From: Tsuneonella amylolytica
GTDB taxonomy: Bacteria; Pseudomonadota; Alphaproteobacteria; Sphingomonadales; Sphingomonadaceae
Assembly: GCF_003626915.1 (NCBI RefSeq)
Contig: NZ_CP032570.1
Coordinates: 1,364,001-1,428,000, forward strand
Direction: 5' to 3'
DNA length: 64,000 nucleotides
A program made the position numbers and the translations under genes. Positions 44,365 to 53,488 of the stretch are shown here, one piece after another (position 1 is the stretch's first letter; the number at the start of each line of letters is the position of its first letter). Under the pieces are notes generated by a model. The model was not told the DNA's origin and searched no databases. It saw only the letters and a list, made by a program, of their open reading frames with translations.

Positions 44365-45402
44365 ATGACAGACGAGCCGGTTCAGGACCCGCCCCTTCCC
44401 GAACCGGAAGAGCGCGCGGTGCTGTCGCTCTCGCCCGAGGAACGCCGCCGCCACGCACTGCAGCATCGCCTGCGAACGCAGGTGGTCAGCAAGGTCGGGC
44501 CCGGCACCAAGGCGTGGGAAATCACCAAGCGGGTCGCCGTGGGCGCCTACAACGACGGCTTCATCCACGCCGGCAACCTTGCCTATATGGCGATCCTGGC
44601 GATTTTCCCGTTCTTCATTCTGGGCGCTGCCATATTCTCGATCGTGGGCGACGAGAGCGAGCGCGCGGCGACCGTCAACGCGGTCCTCTATGCCCTGCCG
44701 CCGATCGTCGGCAACGTGATCGAACCGGTGGCGCGCACCGTGATCGAATCGCGCAGCGGCTGGGTCTTGTGGCTCGGCGGCTTGTTCGGGCTTTGGACCG
44801 TGTCGAGCCTCGTCGAGACGATCCGCGACATCCTGCGCCGCGCCTACGGTACCCCGGCGACTCACGCATTCTGGAAGTACCGGCTGTTTTCGGCCGGGAT
44901 CATTTTCGGCGCGGTCGTGCTCCTGATGCTCAGTCTGCTGGCACAAGTCGTCATCGGCGCCGCGCAGGAGGTGATCGACGCCTACCTGCCGCAGCTGTCG
45001 AACGCGATCGGCGAACTGCGCCTGACCCGACTGGTGCCCGCGTTCGGCCTGTTCGGATCGCTTTACCTGTTGTTCTACACCCTGACGCCCAAGGCCTATC
45101 GCGACCGGCGCTACCCGAAATGGCCGGGCGCGCTGGCGACCGCGCTGTGGTGGATCGGGGTCACGGTCGCGCTGCCGCCGGCGATCCGCAGCTTCTTCAG
45201 CTACGACCTCACGTATGGCAGCCTCGCGGGCATCATGATCGCGCTTTTCTTTTTCTACCTCGTCGGCTTAGGGATGGTCGTCGGAGCCGAGCTCAACGCG
45301 GCGCTGGCGGAAACGCCCGAGGAGGCGGAGAACCGCATCGGGCAGGCCGACGACCGGGTACGCCGGGCACACACGGCAAAGGATCAAGAAGGAACGGCAT
45401 GA
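44365..45402 (+). CDS. YihY/virulence factor BrkB family membrane protein
   Basis: A 345-residue inner-membrane protein with six hydrophobic segments and the family motifs HAGNLAYMAILAIFPFFILGAA and YDLTYGSLAGIMIALFFFYLVGLGMVVGAELNAAL. The role is unknown (formerly mistaken for RNase BN). A charged 45-residue cytoplasmic N-terminus precedes the first segment. The stop overlaps the fabI start (ATGA), so FabI is translated in tandem. Confidence 0.88.
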   Translation: MTDEPVQDPPLPEPEERAVLSLSPEERRRHALQHRLRTQVVSKVGPGTKAWEITKRVAVGAYNDGFIHAGNLAYMAILAIFPFFILGAAIFSIVGDESERAATVNAVLYALPPIVGNVIEPVARTVIESRSGWVLWLGGLFGLWTVSSLVETIRDILRRAYGTPATHAFWKYRLFSAGIIFGAVVLLMLSLLAQVVIGAAQEVIDAYLPQLSNAIGELRLTRLVPAFGLFGSLYLLFYTLTPKAYRDRRYPKWPGALATALWWIGVTVALPPAIRSFFSYDLTYGSLAGIMIALFFFYLVGLGMVVGAELNAALAETPEEAENRIGQADDRVRRAHTAKDQEGTA

Positions 45403-46205
45403 GCGGATTAATGGCAGGCAAGCGCGGCCTCATCATGGGCCTCGCCAACGACAAGTCGCTCGCCTGGGGCATCGCGCAGAAGCTGGCCGAACACGGCGCC
45501 GAACTGGCGATCTCGTACCAGGGCGCGGTGATGGAAAAGCGGGTGCACCCTCTCGCCGAGCAGCTCGGCTGCGATTTCCTGATCGATTGCGACGTCGCCG
45601 ACATGGCCAACCTCGATGCCGCTTTCGAGACGCTGGCGGCCCGCTGGCCGACGATCGACTTCGTGGTCCACGCGATCGGTTTCACCAACAAGGAAGCGCT
45701 GCGCGGCCAGTACTTCGACGTCACGCTCGACGATTTCCTGATGACCATGAACATCAGCGTCTACAGCTTCACCGCAGTCGCCAAGCGGGCGGCGAAAATG
45801 ATGGGCGAAGGTGGCAGCTTGCTCACGCTGAGCTACTACGGCGCGGAAAAGGTCATTCCGCACTACAACGTGATGGGCGTGGCGAAGTCGGCGCTGGAGA
45901 CGAGCGTCAAGTACCTCGCCAACGACGTCGGGCCGCAGGGCATCCGGGTGAACGCGATCAGCGCCGGCCCGATCAAGACGCTCGCGGCGAGCGGGATCGG
46001 CGATTTCCGCCTGATCCTCAAGTGGAACGAATACAACGCGCCCCTGCGCCGCAACGTGACGATCGAAGACGTCGGCGGCGCCGCGCTGTACCTCCTGTCG
46101 GATCTCGCAAGCGGGGTCAGCGGCGAAACGCACCACGTCGACGCGGGCTACCACACCATCGGGATGAAGCAGGAAGACGCGCCGGACATCGCGCTCGACC
46201 GCTAG
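45399..46205 (+). CDS. fabI: Enoyl-[acyl-carrier-protein] reductase (NADH)
   Basis: Reduces trans-2-enoyl-ACP in fatty-acid elongation. The 268-residue SDR-like enzyme has the FabI signature GLANDKSLAWGIA, the divergent NAD site SYQGAVMEKRV, and the catalytic Tyr and Lys in YNVMGVAK (Y-x6-K). It also has the segment SAGPIKTLAASGI. AAGGA precedes ATG 45399. It overlaps the YihY gene by 4 bases. A 6-bp hairpin spans its stop and the opposing stop. Confidence 0.95.
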   Translation: MSGLMAGKRGLIMGLANDKSLAWGIAQKLAEHGAELAISYQGAVMEKRVHPLAEQLGCDFLIDCDVADMANLDAAFETLAARWPTIDFVVHAIGFTNKEALRGQYFDVTLDDFLMTMNISVYSFTAVAKRAAKMMGEGGSLLTLSYYGAEKVIPHYNVMGVAKSALETSVKYLANDVGPQGIRVNAISAGPIKTLAASGIGDFRLILKWNEYNAPLRRNVTIEDVGGAALYLLSDLASGVSGETHHVDAGYHTIGMKQEDAPDIALDR

Positions 46206-46220
46206 GTCAGCCGTTAGCGG
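46199..46220. terminator. Short hairpin spanning converging stops of fabI and the dehydratase gene
   Basis: CCGCTA (46199-46204) pairs with TAGCGG (46215-46220) around a 10-base loop. It overlaps both stop codons, and there is no T-run, so it is at best a weak terminator. Confidence 0.3.
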
Positions 46221-48162
46221 CCGCGTCGCGATCGTGCACCAGCGTCAGGTCCACGCCGCGCCCACTCGGGCGATATCCGGCAACCAGATGGGCGAGCAGG
46301 TCGCGCGCAGCCGCCGCGTCGCCGGTCGCGACCGCCCGCTCCATCGCGGCGATGTGCACCTTGAGCTCGGACCAGGGCAGCATGTCCTCGTTCGCCCGTA
46401 CGATGCGCGGATGATCCGACGGATGCCCGCCGTCGCCGATCAGCAGTTCTTCGTAGAGCTTCTCGCCGGGCCGTAGTCCCGTGAACGCGATCTCGATATC
46501 GCCGTCGGGATTCGCCTCGTCGCAGACGGTCAGCCCCGACAGCTCGATCATATTGCGCGCCAGGTCGACGATCTTCACCGATTCGCCCATGTCGAGCAGG
46601 AACACGTCGCCCCCATGCGCCATGCCGCCCGCCTGCAGCACCAGCTGCGCGGCCTCGGGCACGGTCATGAAGTAGCGCGTGACCTCCGGATGGGTGATGG
46701 TGATCGGGCCGCCGGCCGCGATCTGCTTGCGGAACAGCGGGATGACCGACCCGCTCGACCCCAGCACGTTGCCGAAGCGGACCATCGAGAAGACCATTTC
46801 GGGATACTCGGCCTGCAGCGCCTGGAGGACCATTTCGGCCAGCCGCTTGGTCGCGCCCATCACGTTGGTCGGGCGGACCGCCTTGTCGGTGGAGATGAGC
46901 AGGAACCGCTCGACCTTGGCCGCATGCGCCTCGCGCGCGAGGGTGAAGGTACCGAACACGTTGTTGCGGATGCCCTCGATCACGTTCTGCTCGACCAAGG
47001 GCACGTGCTTGTAGGCGGCGGCATGGATCACCAGCGACGGATGCCACGCCGCCAGCACCTCGCGCATGCGGCGGGCGTCTACAACCGATGCGAGTAGGGG
47101 AACGAGAACGGTAGCGTTTTCGCCTACGTCCTCCGGCGCCATCTCCGCGAGAATCCCGGTCAGTTCCTGGTTGATCGCATAAAGATTGTATTCGGAATGA
47201 TCGACGAGCAGCAGCGCGGTCGGCTCCAACTTAACGATCTGGCGGCACAGCTCGCTGCCGATCGACCCGCCTGCCCCCGATACCATCACCACCTTGCCGC
47301 TGACGTTGCGGCGCAGCAGCGCGTCGTCGGGTGGGATGGAGGCCCGGCCGAGCAAATCCTCGATGTCGAGTTCGCGCAAGTCCCCGACCGAGATCGAGCC
47401 CTTCGCGATGTCGGTGAAGCTAGGCAGCGTGCGGACGTGGACCGGCAAACCGCGCAGCGATTCGAGGATCTCGACCCTCCGCCGGCGCGAGGCCGAGGGA
47501 ATGGCCAGCAAGATGTCGTCGAGCCCGCGCTGCGCGATCAGGCGCTCCATCCGCCCCGGCGGGATGATCGGCAGGCCGCGCAGGGTCGAGTTCCACAGCA
47601 CCGGATCGTCGTCGACGAAGGCGACGGTCTGCATCGAGCGCGAGGCGGAGATGGCCCCGGCCAACTCCAGACCCGCACTGCCCGCGCCGTAGATCGCGAC
47701 GCGGCGCGCGCCTTCCTGCCGCCAGCGCGTGGCGTAGTTCTCCGCGAAAGCGACCCGCGCGGCGAGGCGCATGCCGCTTACCATGAGAGCCAGGAGGATC
47801 GGCTGGATGAGACCGATCGTGCGCGGCACGTTGGTGACGCCGACCAGCGTGTAGACTGCCGCGAATGGCACCGTGTAAACCGCGACCGCGCGGAAGATCG
47901 AAACCAGCGCCTCGGGCCCCGAATGGCGGAAGATCGCGCGGTAGAGTCCGAAGGTGACGAAGATCGGCAGGGCCAGCGCGACCGACACTACCATGGGGTG
48001 AAACGGGCCTTGATGCAAAGGGGGGAAGAACCCCACTCGCAGATAGAATGCGAGCCACACCGCCAGCACGCACATCGCGACATCGCCGACAAGCGCGATC
48101 GCGCGCTTCACCACGCGCGGGATCGACAGCACCGCGTCGGAGAAACCCTGCCATCTGTTCAC
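46207..48162 (-). CDS. Membrane-bound UDP-sugar 4,6-dehydratase, WbpM/FlaA1-like (polysaccharide biosynthesis)
   Basis: A 651-residue protein with four N-terminal membrane segments (about 1-130), a first Rossmann domain (YGAGSAGLELAGA) and a second, catalytic one (GAGGSIGSELCRQIV). The Ser of LISTDKA and the Met/Lys of NVMGATK give the S-M-K triad known for WbpM, unlike the S-Y-K triad of PseB. It converts UDP-GlcNAc-type sugars to the 4-keto-6-deoxy form for glycan synthesis. Start GTG 48162 overlaps the preceding transferase stop (GTGA). Confidence 0.9.
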   Translation of the reverse strand: MNRWQGFSDAVLSIPRVVKRAIALVGDVAMCVLAVWLAFYLRVGFFPPLHQGPFHPMVVSVALALPIFVTFGLYRAIFRHSGPEALVSIFRAVAVYTVPFAAVYTLVGVTNVPRTIGLIQPILLALMVSGMRLAARVAFAENYATRWRQEGARRVAIYGAGSAGLELAGAISASRSMQTVAFVDDDPVLWNSTLRGLPIIPPGRMERLIAQRGLDDILLAIPSASRRRRVEILESLRGLPVHVRTLPSFTDIAKGSISVGDLRELDIEDLLGRASIPPDDALLRRNVSGKVVMVSGAGGSIGSELCRQIVKLEPTALLLVDHSEYNLYAINQELTGILAEMAPEDVGENATVLVPLLASVVDARRMREVLAAWHPSLVIHAAAYKHVPLVEQNVIEGIRNNVFGTFTLAREAHAAKVERFLLISTDKAVRPTNVMGATKRLAEMVLQALQAEYPEMVFSMVRFGNVLGSSGSVIPLFRKQIAAGGPITITHPEVTRYFMTVPEAAQLVLQAGGMAHGGDVFLLDMGESVKIVDLARNMIELSGLTVCDEANPDGDIEIAFTGLRPGEKLYEELLIGDGGHPSDHPRIVRANEDMLPWSELKVHIAAMERAVATGDAAAARDLLAHLVAGYRPSGRGVDLTLVHDRDAAANG

Positions 48163-48749
48163 GGCCGTGTCCCTTTCGCCGCTGCGGCATCGCCCCGGCC
48201 GCCTCCGGCAAAGGTGTGCCACAACGTAGGCCAGTCACCGACAGGTCGTTGGGCCGAATAGTATTCCGCTTCCACTGCCGCGAGCCGTTCGGGGTCCGAC
48301 ATGTCGATCCCGGCGAGTTGCGCGGCTCCGGTCACTCCCGGCCGGATCGCGTACAGCCCAAGCCGTTCGCGCGCGTCTACCAGCACGGTTTGCGACGGCA
48401 GGCACGGCCGCGGCCCCACCAGGCTCATGTCGCCCCGGATAACGTTGATGAGCTGCGGCAGTTCGTCGAGCTTGAGCCTACGCAGGATGGCGCCGAGACG
48501 CGTGATCGAAGCGGTGCCGATCTCGTGCGATGCCCCGTGCGCGGTATCCGCGCCCATCGTGCGCAATTTATACATCGGAAAAGGACGCTGACCGCGCCCG
48601 ACGCGAGTCTGAACGAAGAGCGGCGAGCCGGCGCTTTCCAGCCTGATCGCCACGAGCAAGACGACGCACGGCAGGAACACCGCGAGCGCAAGCGGCAGTG
48701 CGATGGCGAGATCGAACGCCCGCTGGAAGGGTGCGGCCCGGATTGACAT
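48159..48749 (-). CDS. Initiating sugar-phosphate transferase (WbaP/PglC-type)
   Basis: A 196-residue monotopic membrane enzyme that moves a sugar-1-phosphate onto undecaprenyl phosphate to begin a glycan. One N-terminal hydrophobic segment (LAIALPLALAVFLPCVVLLVAI) is followed by KLRTM, LRRLKLDELPQLINVIRGDMSLVGPRP and RPGVTGAAQL, all diagnostic. It is short, lacking the N-terminal domain of full WbaP, so PglC-like. It is coupled to the dehydratase, suggesting that its substrate is the product of that enzyme after further steps. Start ATG 48749 leaves only 28 bases to the divergent epimerase start. Confidence 0.88.
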   Translation of the reverse strand: MSIRAAPFQRAFDLAIALPLALAVFLPCVVLLVAIRLESAGSPLFVQTRVGRGQRPFPMYKLRTMGADTAHGASHEIGTASITRLGAILRRLKLDELPQLINVIRGDMSLVGPRPCLPSQTVLVDARERLGLYAIRPGVTGAAQLAGIDMSDPERLAAVEAEYYSAQRPVGDWPTLWHTFAGGGRGDAAAAKGTRP

Positions 48750-48777
48750 GGCGCCGCCCATTAGCTTCAGCGGCGGC

Positions 48778-49650
48778 ATGTCACAAGCGAATGGCGGCAG
48801 CCCTATCATACTCGTCGGCGGGGCGAGCCGCGCCGCGCGCGCTCTTGCGGCCAGGCTGTGCGCGCCGGTCGTGCCGGTGGTGCGATCCGCCGCCGGACTG
48901 GCCGGAGAGCATGTGGTGGAAGCCTTCGATCATGGTCCGGGCGACCTTGCGCTGGCCGGGGCCATCGTCGTCAATTGCGCCGGCACCCCATTCGGAAGTG
49001 CCGAGGAACTCGATCGGGCCAACCGCGCCGTACCGGTCGCATGGGCGGGTGCAGCCGCTCAACGCGGTGCGGCCCGGTTCGTCCAGTTATCGTCGTTCTC
49101 GGTCTACGGACCGGCGGAGCATATAACCGACGACACCCCCCTTTCCCCTTCGAGCGACTACGGCCGATCGAAATTGGCGGCCGAAAGGGCTCTTGCGAAG
49201 GAAATGCCCGCCGACCGCCTCACGATTCTGAGAGTGCCGATCCTCGTCGGTGGCGGGAACGACAAGCTCGCGCAGCTCGTCGCGTTGGCCAAACGAACGG
49301 GGATCGTCCCCGCTGCGCCATGGGCGACCCCCCGCTCGATGCTGAGTTACGACGCGCTGGCAGCAACCATCATCGCACTGGTGAAGGACGGTGCGTCCGG
49401 CACCGTCAGCGCTGCCGACCCGCAGCCTTTCGATCCCGAACTCCTCGCCGCTCGCGCCCGCATGGCTGGTCGCAGCCTGCGCATCGTCCGCGTGCCGCGC
49501 CCCGCCCTCTCGCTAGCGCGCGGGTTTGCCCCCGGCGTGTACGCCAGCCTGTTCCGCCCCAACCTTCTGTCTCCCGAGAAGAATGCAATCCCGCCTGGCG
49601 AGGACTTCGAACGCCTCCCGCAAGTCGTCGATCGCTATCTGGCGGAGTAA
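48778..49650 (+). CDS. NAD-dependent epimerase/dehydratase (extended SDR)
   Basis: A 290-residue Rossmann protein. The nucleotide-binding loop is GGASRAARALAARL, an irregular version of GxxGxxG, with the catalytic SSFSVYG and YGRSK (Y-x3-K) intact. It is likely to act on a nucleotide- or lipid-linked sugar next to the initiating transferase, for example a 4-keto reduction partner of the WbpM-like enzyme; this is inference. A 6-bp hairpin (CGGCGG/CCGCCG) follows the stop. Confidence 0.8.
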   Translation: MSQANGGSPIILVGGASRAARALAARLCAPVVPVVRSAAGLAGEHVVEAFDHGPGDLALAGAIVVNCAGTPFGSAEELDRANRAVPVAWAGAAAQRGAARFVQLSSFSVYGPAEHITDDTPLSPSSDYGRSKLAAERALAKEMPADRLTILRVPILVGGGNDKLAQLVALAKRTGIVPAAPWATPRSMLSYDALAATIIALVKDGASGTVSAADPQPFDPELLAARARMAGRSLRIVRVPRPALSLARGFAPGVYASLFRPNLLSPEKNAIPPGEDFERLPQVVDRYLAE

Positions 49651-49740
49651 ACGGCGGCGACCGCCGGGTTGTCCTTTGGACGTGCGCCACCTAAAGCGCC
49701 CCCGCCCGGCGATGCGGGCGGACAATATGGTCGTTTGCAC

Positions 49741-50622
49741 GTGAAGGGTATAGTTTTGGCCGGGGGCAGCGGCACGCGGCTCTATCCGGCGACTCTCAGC
49801 ATCTCCAAGCAGTTGCTGCCGGTCTACGACAAGCCGATGATCTATTATCCGCTGTCGGTGCTGATGCTGGCCGGCATCCGCGAAATCCTCGTCATCAGCA
49901 CTCCGCGCGACGTGCCGATGTTCCGCGAACTGCTGGGCGACGGCAGCGATTTCGGCATTTCGCTCGAATACGCGGTCCAGCCCCAGCCCAACGGGCTTGC
50001 CGAAGCGTTCGTCATCGGCGCCGACTTCGTGCGCGGCGGGCCGAGCGCGCTGATCCTGGGCGACAACATCTATCACGGCGAGAAGATGGGCGACAAATGC
50101 GCCGCTGCCGCTGCCGAAGCCGCGAAGGGCGGGGCCAACGTCTTCGCATATCACGTGGACGATCCCGAACGCTACGGCGTCGCGGAGTTCGATCCGGCGA
50201 CGGGCAAGGCCATCTCGATCGAGGAAAAACCGGCCAACCCGCGCAGCAACTGGGCGGTGACGGGACTCTATTTCTACGATGCCGACGTGGTCGACATTGC
50301 GAAGTCGATCAAGCCGTCGCATCGCGGCGAGCTCGAGATCACCGACGTCAACCGCACCTATCTGGAGCGGGGCGACCTCCACATCACCCGGCTGGGGCGC
50401 GGTTACGCCTGGCTCGACACCGGCACCCACGACAGCCTGCACGAAGCGTCGAGCTTCGTGCGCACGATCGAGCACCGGACCGGCATCAAGATCGCCTGCC
50501 CGGAAGAGGTCGCGCTGGAACAGGGCTGGCTCGATGCCGAAGGCGTGCTGCGCCGCGCCGCCGCGCTCGGCAAGACGGGCTACGCCGACTACTTGAAAAA
50601 GCTCGCCGGGGCGCGCGCATGA
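49741..50622 (+). CDS. rfbA: Glucose-1-phosphate thymidylyltransferase
   Basis: Makes dTDP-glucose, the first step to dTDP-rhamnose. The 293-residue protein has [45 protein letters not shown] and the C-terminal [15 protein letters not shown]-like segment, all typical of RmlA. The start is GTG 49741 (MKGIVLAGG). The 90-base leader contains a 7-bp hairpin (49702-49708 / 49715-49721) and a possible promoter pair TTGTCC-N17-TAAAGC. The next gene overlaps its stop. Confidence 0.95.
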   Translation: MKGIVLAGGSGTRLYPATLSISKQLLPVYDKPMIYYPLSVLMLAGIREILVISTPRDVPMFRELLGDGSDFGISLEYAVQPQPNGLAEAFVIGADFVRGGPSALILGDNIYHGEKMGDKCAAAAAEAAKGGANVFAYHVDDPERYGVAEFDPATGKAISIEEKPANPRSNWAVTGLYFYDADVVDIAKSIKPSHRGELEITDVNRTYLERGDLHITRLGRGYAWLDTGTHDSLHEASSFVRTIEHRTGIKIACPEEVALEQGWLDAEGVLRRAAALGKTGYADYLKKLAGARA

Positions 50623-51176
50623 CCGATTTCCGCCCGACCGAAATCGACGCCGTCGTCGAGGTCGTCCCGCCCCGCTACGGCGACAACCGCGGGTGGTTTT
50701 CCGAAGTCTACAAGCGCACCGCATTCGCCGATGCCGGAATCGAGATCGACTGGGTGCAGGACAACCAGTCGTTCTCCGCCCCCGTCGGCACCGTGCGCGG
50801 GCTGCATTTCCAGGTGCCGCCGGTCGCGCAGGACAAGCTCGTGCGCGTGCTGGCCGGATCGATCTTCGACGTGGCGGTCGACCTGCGCCGCAGTTCGACG
50901 ACTTATGGCAAATGGGTCGGGCGCACCCTGACTGCCGAGGAGGGCAACCAACTGCTCGTGCCGATCGGATTCGCGCACTGCTTCATGACGCTCGAGCCCG
51001 ACACGCAGGTTCTCTACAAAGTGAGCGCACCCTGGTCGAAGGAGCACGAGGGCGCGATCCGCTGGGACGATCCGGCGATCGACATCGACTGGCCCGACAC
51101 CGGCCATGCGCCGACCCTGTCCGACAAGGACCGCGAAGCACCTCTCCTGGCCGAATTCGACAGTCCGTTCGAGTAA
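50619..51176 (+). CDS. rfbC: dTDP-4-dehydrorhamnose 3,5-epimerase
   Basis: A cupin epimerase of 185 residues acting third in dTDP-rhamnose synthesis. Visible are [12 protein letters not shown], the catalytic His in [10 protein letters not shown], and [23 protein letters not shown] 50619 overlaps the rfbA stop. The usual partners rfbB (dehydratase) and rfbD (reductase) are not beside it or elsewhere in the window. Confidence 0.94.
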   Translation: MTDFRPTEIDAVVEVVPPRYGDNRGWFSEVYKRTAFADAGIEIDWVQDNQSFSAPVGTVRGLHFQVPPVAQDKLVRVLAGSIFDVAVDLRRSSTTYGKWVGRTLTAEEGNQLLVPIGFAHCFMTLEPDTQVLYKVSAPWSKEHEGAIRWDDPAIDIDWPDTGHAPTLSDKDREAPLLAEFDSPFE

Positions 51177-51291
51177 CGGCACCGTTCGTCGGGGGCCGTC
51201 GCGCCCCGCCGGGGGGTTGCCTGCCGGGTCCCGCACGACTAGAGCGCGCGCTGTTTCAGGACGCCGACCCGAGGCGACGCTACACACACCC

Positions 51292-52689
51292 ATGAACCTG
51301 CGCTTCCTTTCCTCTTCCAAGAGCAGCATCGACTTCAAGGTGCTCGCGGTCTTTCTAGCCGTCGTCTTCCTGCTGGGCGGCGGCGCGCGGGCCGACATTG
51401 CGAGTCTGGTGCTGTTGCGTCCGCTTTCGGTCGTGCTGGCGGGTTGGTGGATCCTCCGGCTCGACCGGGCTGCCCTGTCGCGCCATCGCTGGTTCCTCCT
51501 GTTTGCGGGGGTCACCTTCGGCCTGTTGCTGCTCCACATGATCCCGCTGCCTCCATCGCTCTGGCAGTCTTTGCCGCAGCGCGATCTCGTCGAGCGGATC
51601 GACGCAGCGGTCGGTCTGGGCGAGGTCTGGCGTCCGCTGACGCTCGCCCCCGACGCTGCGCGCAACGCGCTGTGGTCGCTGTTCGTGCCGTTCGCGGTGG
51701 GCCTCGGCATGCTGCGGCTCGACGGGCGGGAGCGGCGCACGATGCTGGCGGTGGTGCTGGGGCTGGGCGCGATGTCGCTGGCTCTGTCGCTGCTGCAGGT
51801 ATTCGCGCCGTCTGCATCTGTGCTGTGGTTCTACCGCGTCACCAACAACGGCTCTCCGGTCGGCCTGTTCGCCAACCGCAACCATGCCGCCGTATTCCTC
51901 GCCGCCTTGCTGCCGCTGGCGACCGCCTGGGCGATGCAGCAGGGCGACGAGAAGCGCGCGGTCCTGAAGCGCACCGCGCTGGTGGTGGCGGTGGTGCTCG
52001 TGGGGCTGGTCGAGCTCGTCTCGGGCTCGCGGGCCGGCATCGTCGCCTACGGCGCCGCGATCCTTGCATCGGTTCTCCTGCTGCCCACCGAATGGAAGCC
52101 GGCGCGCCGCCGGGCGAAGGCACCGCCCGCCTTCCTCGGTCGGCCGCGGCGCAGCGCCCTCATCGCGGTCGTCGCGTTCGGCGCGCTCCTGGTCGCGCTG
52201 CTCCTGCTGCTCGGCGGACAGGCAACTGCTCTCAGCCGCCTGTTCGACAGCGGTACCGGCGATTTCCGGCCCATGTTCTGGCGGCGGACTACCGCCATGA
52301 TCGGCGAGTACTTTCCGCTGGGTTCGGGCTCGGCATCGTTCGTCGAGGCGTACCGGGCCGGCGAACTGCCCGGCGATGTGATGCGCTCCTACGCCAACCA
52401 CGCGCACAACGACTACCTCGAGATCGCGCTGACGCTGGGCATACCCGGTATCCTCCTGGTCGCGGCCATCCTTGCCTTCATCGTGTTTCGCCTGCTCGCC
52501 GCGTGGCGCATTGCTCCCGTTCCGGGAAGCAACGTGCGCCTCGCTCGTGCCGCCGGCGCGGCGCTGGTGATATTCGCCGGCGCAAGCATCGTCGACTACC
52601 CGCTGCGCGTCCCCTCGCTCTCCGCGTTCGCCGTAGTCGCCCTGTTCTGGCTGGTTTCGCCGCGGTCGGCGGGCCGGGACAGTTCATGA
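51292..52689 (+). CDS. O-antigen ligase/polymerase family protein (Wzy/WaaL fold)
   Basis: A 465-residue integral membrane protein with about eleven hydrophobic segments. The Wzy_C/WaaL features are SGSRAGIVAYG, a large periplasmic loop, and NHAHNDYLEIALTLGIPG, with the functional His pair. It either polymerises repeat units or ligates a glycan to its acceptor; the setting beside wza/wzc favours polymerisation. ATG 51292 is used; no strong ribosome-binding site is seen. The 115-base gap before it contains only G+C-rich imperfect hairpins. Confidence 0.85.
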   Translation: MNLRFLSSSKSSIDFKVLAVFLAVVFLLGGGARADIASLVLLRPLSVVLAGWWILRLDRAALSRHRWFLLFAGVTFGLLLLHMIPLPPSLWQSLPQRDLVERIDAAVGLGEVWRPLTLAPDAARNALWSLFVPFAVGLGMLRLDGRERRTMLAVVLGLGAMSLALSLLQVFAPSASVLWFYRVTNNGSPVGLFANRNHAAVFLAALLPLATAWAMQQGDEKRAVLKRTALVVAVVLVGLVELVSGSRAGIVAYGAAILASVLLLPTEWKPARRRAKAPPAFLGRPRRSALIAVVAFGALLVALLLLLGGQATALSRLFDSGTGDFRPMFWRRTTAMIGEYFPLGSGSASFVEAYRAGELPGDVMRSYANHAHNDYLEIALTLGIPGILLVAAILAFIVFRLLAAWRIAPVPGSNVRLARAAGAALVIFAGASIVDYPLRVPSLSAFAVVALFWLVSPRSAGRDSS

Positions 52690-52756
52690 ACGGTTTAAAA
52701 CTCCTATGGTTTTCCGGCCGCTCCTCGTTTAGTCGAGCGGTCTCTGGAGGGTTTCG

Positions 52757-53470
52757 ATGCGTCTGAGTTTCGTGTTCGCAGTGCTGGCTGCCGTGCTGCT
52801 GGGCGCGTGCAGCACGGGCACCAAGGTCGGCGGACCCGGTTCCGCTGCGCAGGTCGTCGATGGCGCCGTGTTGCCCGCACCGACGCTGGCCGACACGCAC
52901 AACACCCGCGCCTACCGCGTCGGACCGCTCGATACGCTGTCGGTCCGTGTCTATGACATGCCCGAACTCAGCATAGACCGGGTCCAGGTCGCCGCCGACG
53001 GCAGGCTGACCTATCCGCTCGTCGGCAGCGTCGACGTCTCGGGCCTCACCCCGACCGAAATCGAGGATTCCCTGCGTAGCCGCCTCAAAGCCGCCTATAT
53101 CCGCGACCCGCAGGTCAAGGTGAACCTGCTCGAGACGATCACCCAGGTCGTTACCGTCGATGGACAGGTGATGCAGCCGGGCAGCTACCCGGTCGTTACC
53201 GACATGACCCTCGTCAAGACGATCGCCGCCGCCCGCGGCCTCAAGGAATTCGCCAAGCCGGGTTCGATCGTGGTGGTGCGCACGGTGGAAGGGCGCAAGA
53301 TGGCCGCGCTCTACAACCTCAACGCGATCCGCCGCGGGGTCTACGAGGACCCGCCGATCTACGCGAACGACCTCGTCTTCGTCGACGAGAACGTGGCCGC
53401 CCGCTACTTCGGCCAGGCCGCGTCGCTGTTCTCGACGCTGACCTACCCCCTCGTCACGATCCTGCAGTAA
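52757..53470 (+). CDS. Polysaccharide export lipoprotein (Wza-type)
   Basis: A 237-residue outer-membrane lipoprotein with signal and lipobox LLGAC. It has the poly-export domain (YRVGPLDTLSVRVYDMPELS) and an SLBB-like domain (VTVDGQVMQPGSYPV). It is shorter than Wza of E. coli and resembles sphingomonad GelD/SpsD-type exporters. GGAGG precedes ATG 52757. A 6-bp hairpin lies in the 67-base gap upstream. It should form the export channel with the following Wzc-like protein. Confidence 0.92.
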   Translation: MRLSFVFAVLAAVLLGACSTGTKVGGPGSAAQVVDGAVLPAPTLADTHNTRAYRVGPLDTLSVRVYDMPELSIDRVQVAADGRLTYPLVGSVDVSGLTPTEIEDSLRSRLKAAYIRDPQVKVNLLETITQVVTVDGQVMQPGSYPVVTDMTLVKTIAAARGLKEFAKPGSIVVVRTVEGRKMAALYNLNAIRRGVYEDPPIYANDLVFVDENVAARYFGQAASLFSTLTYPLVTILQ

Positions 53471-53488
53471 GACGGGCACCGGCATTCC

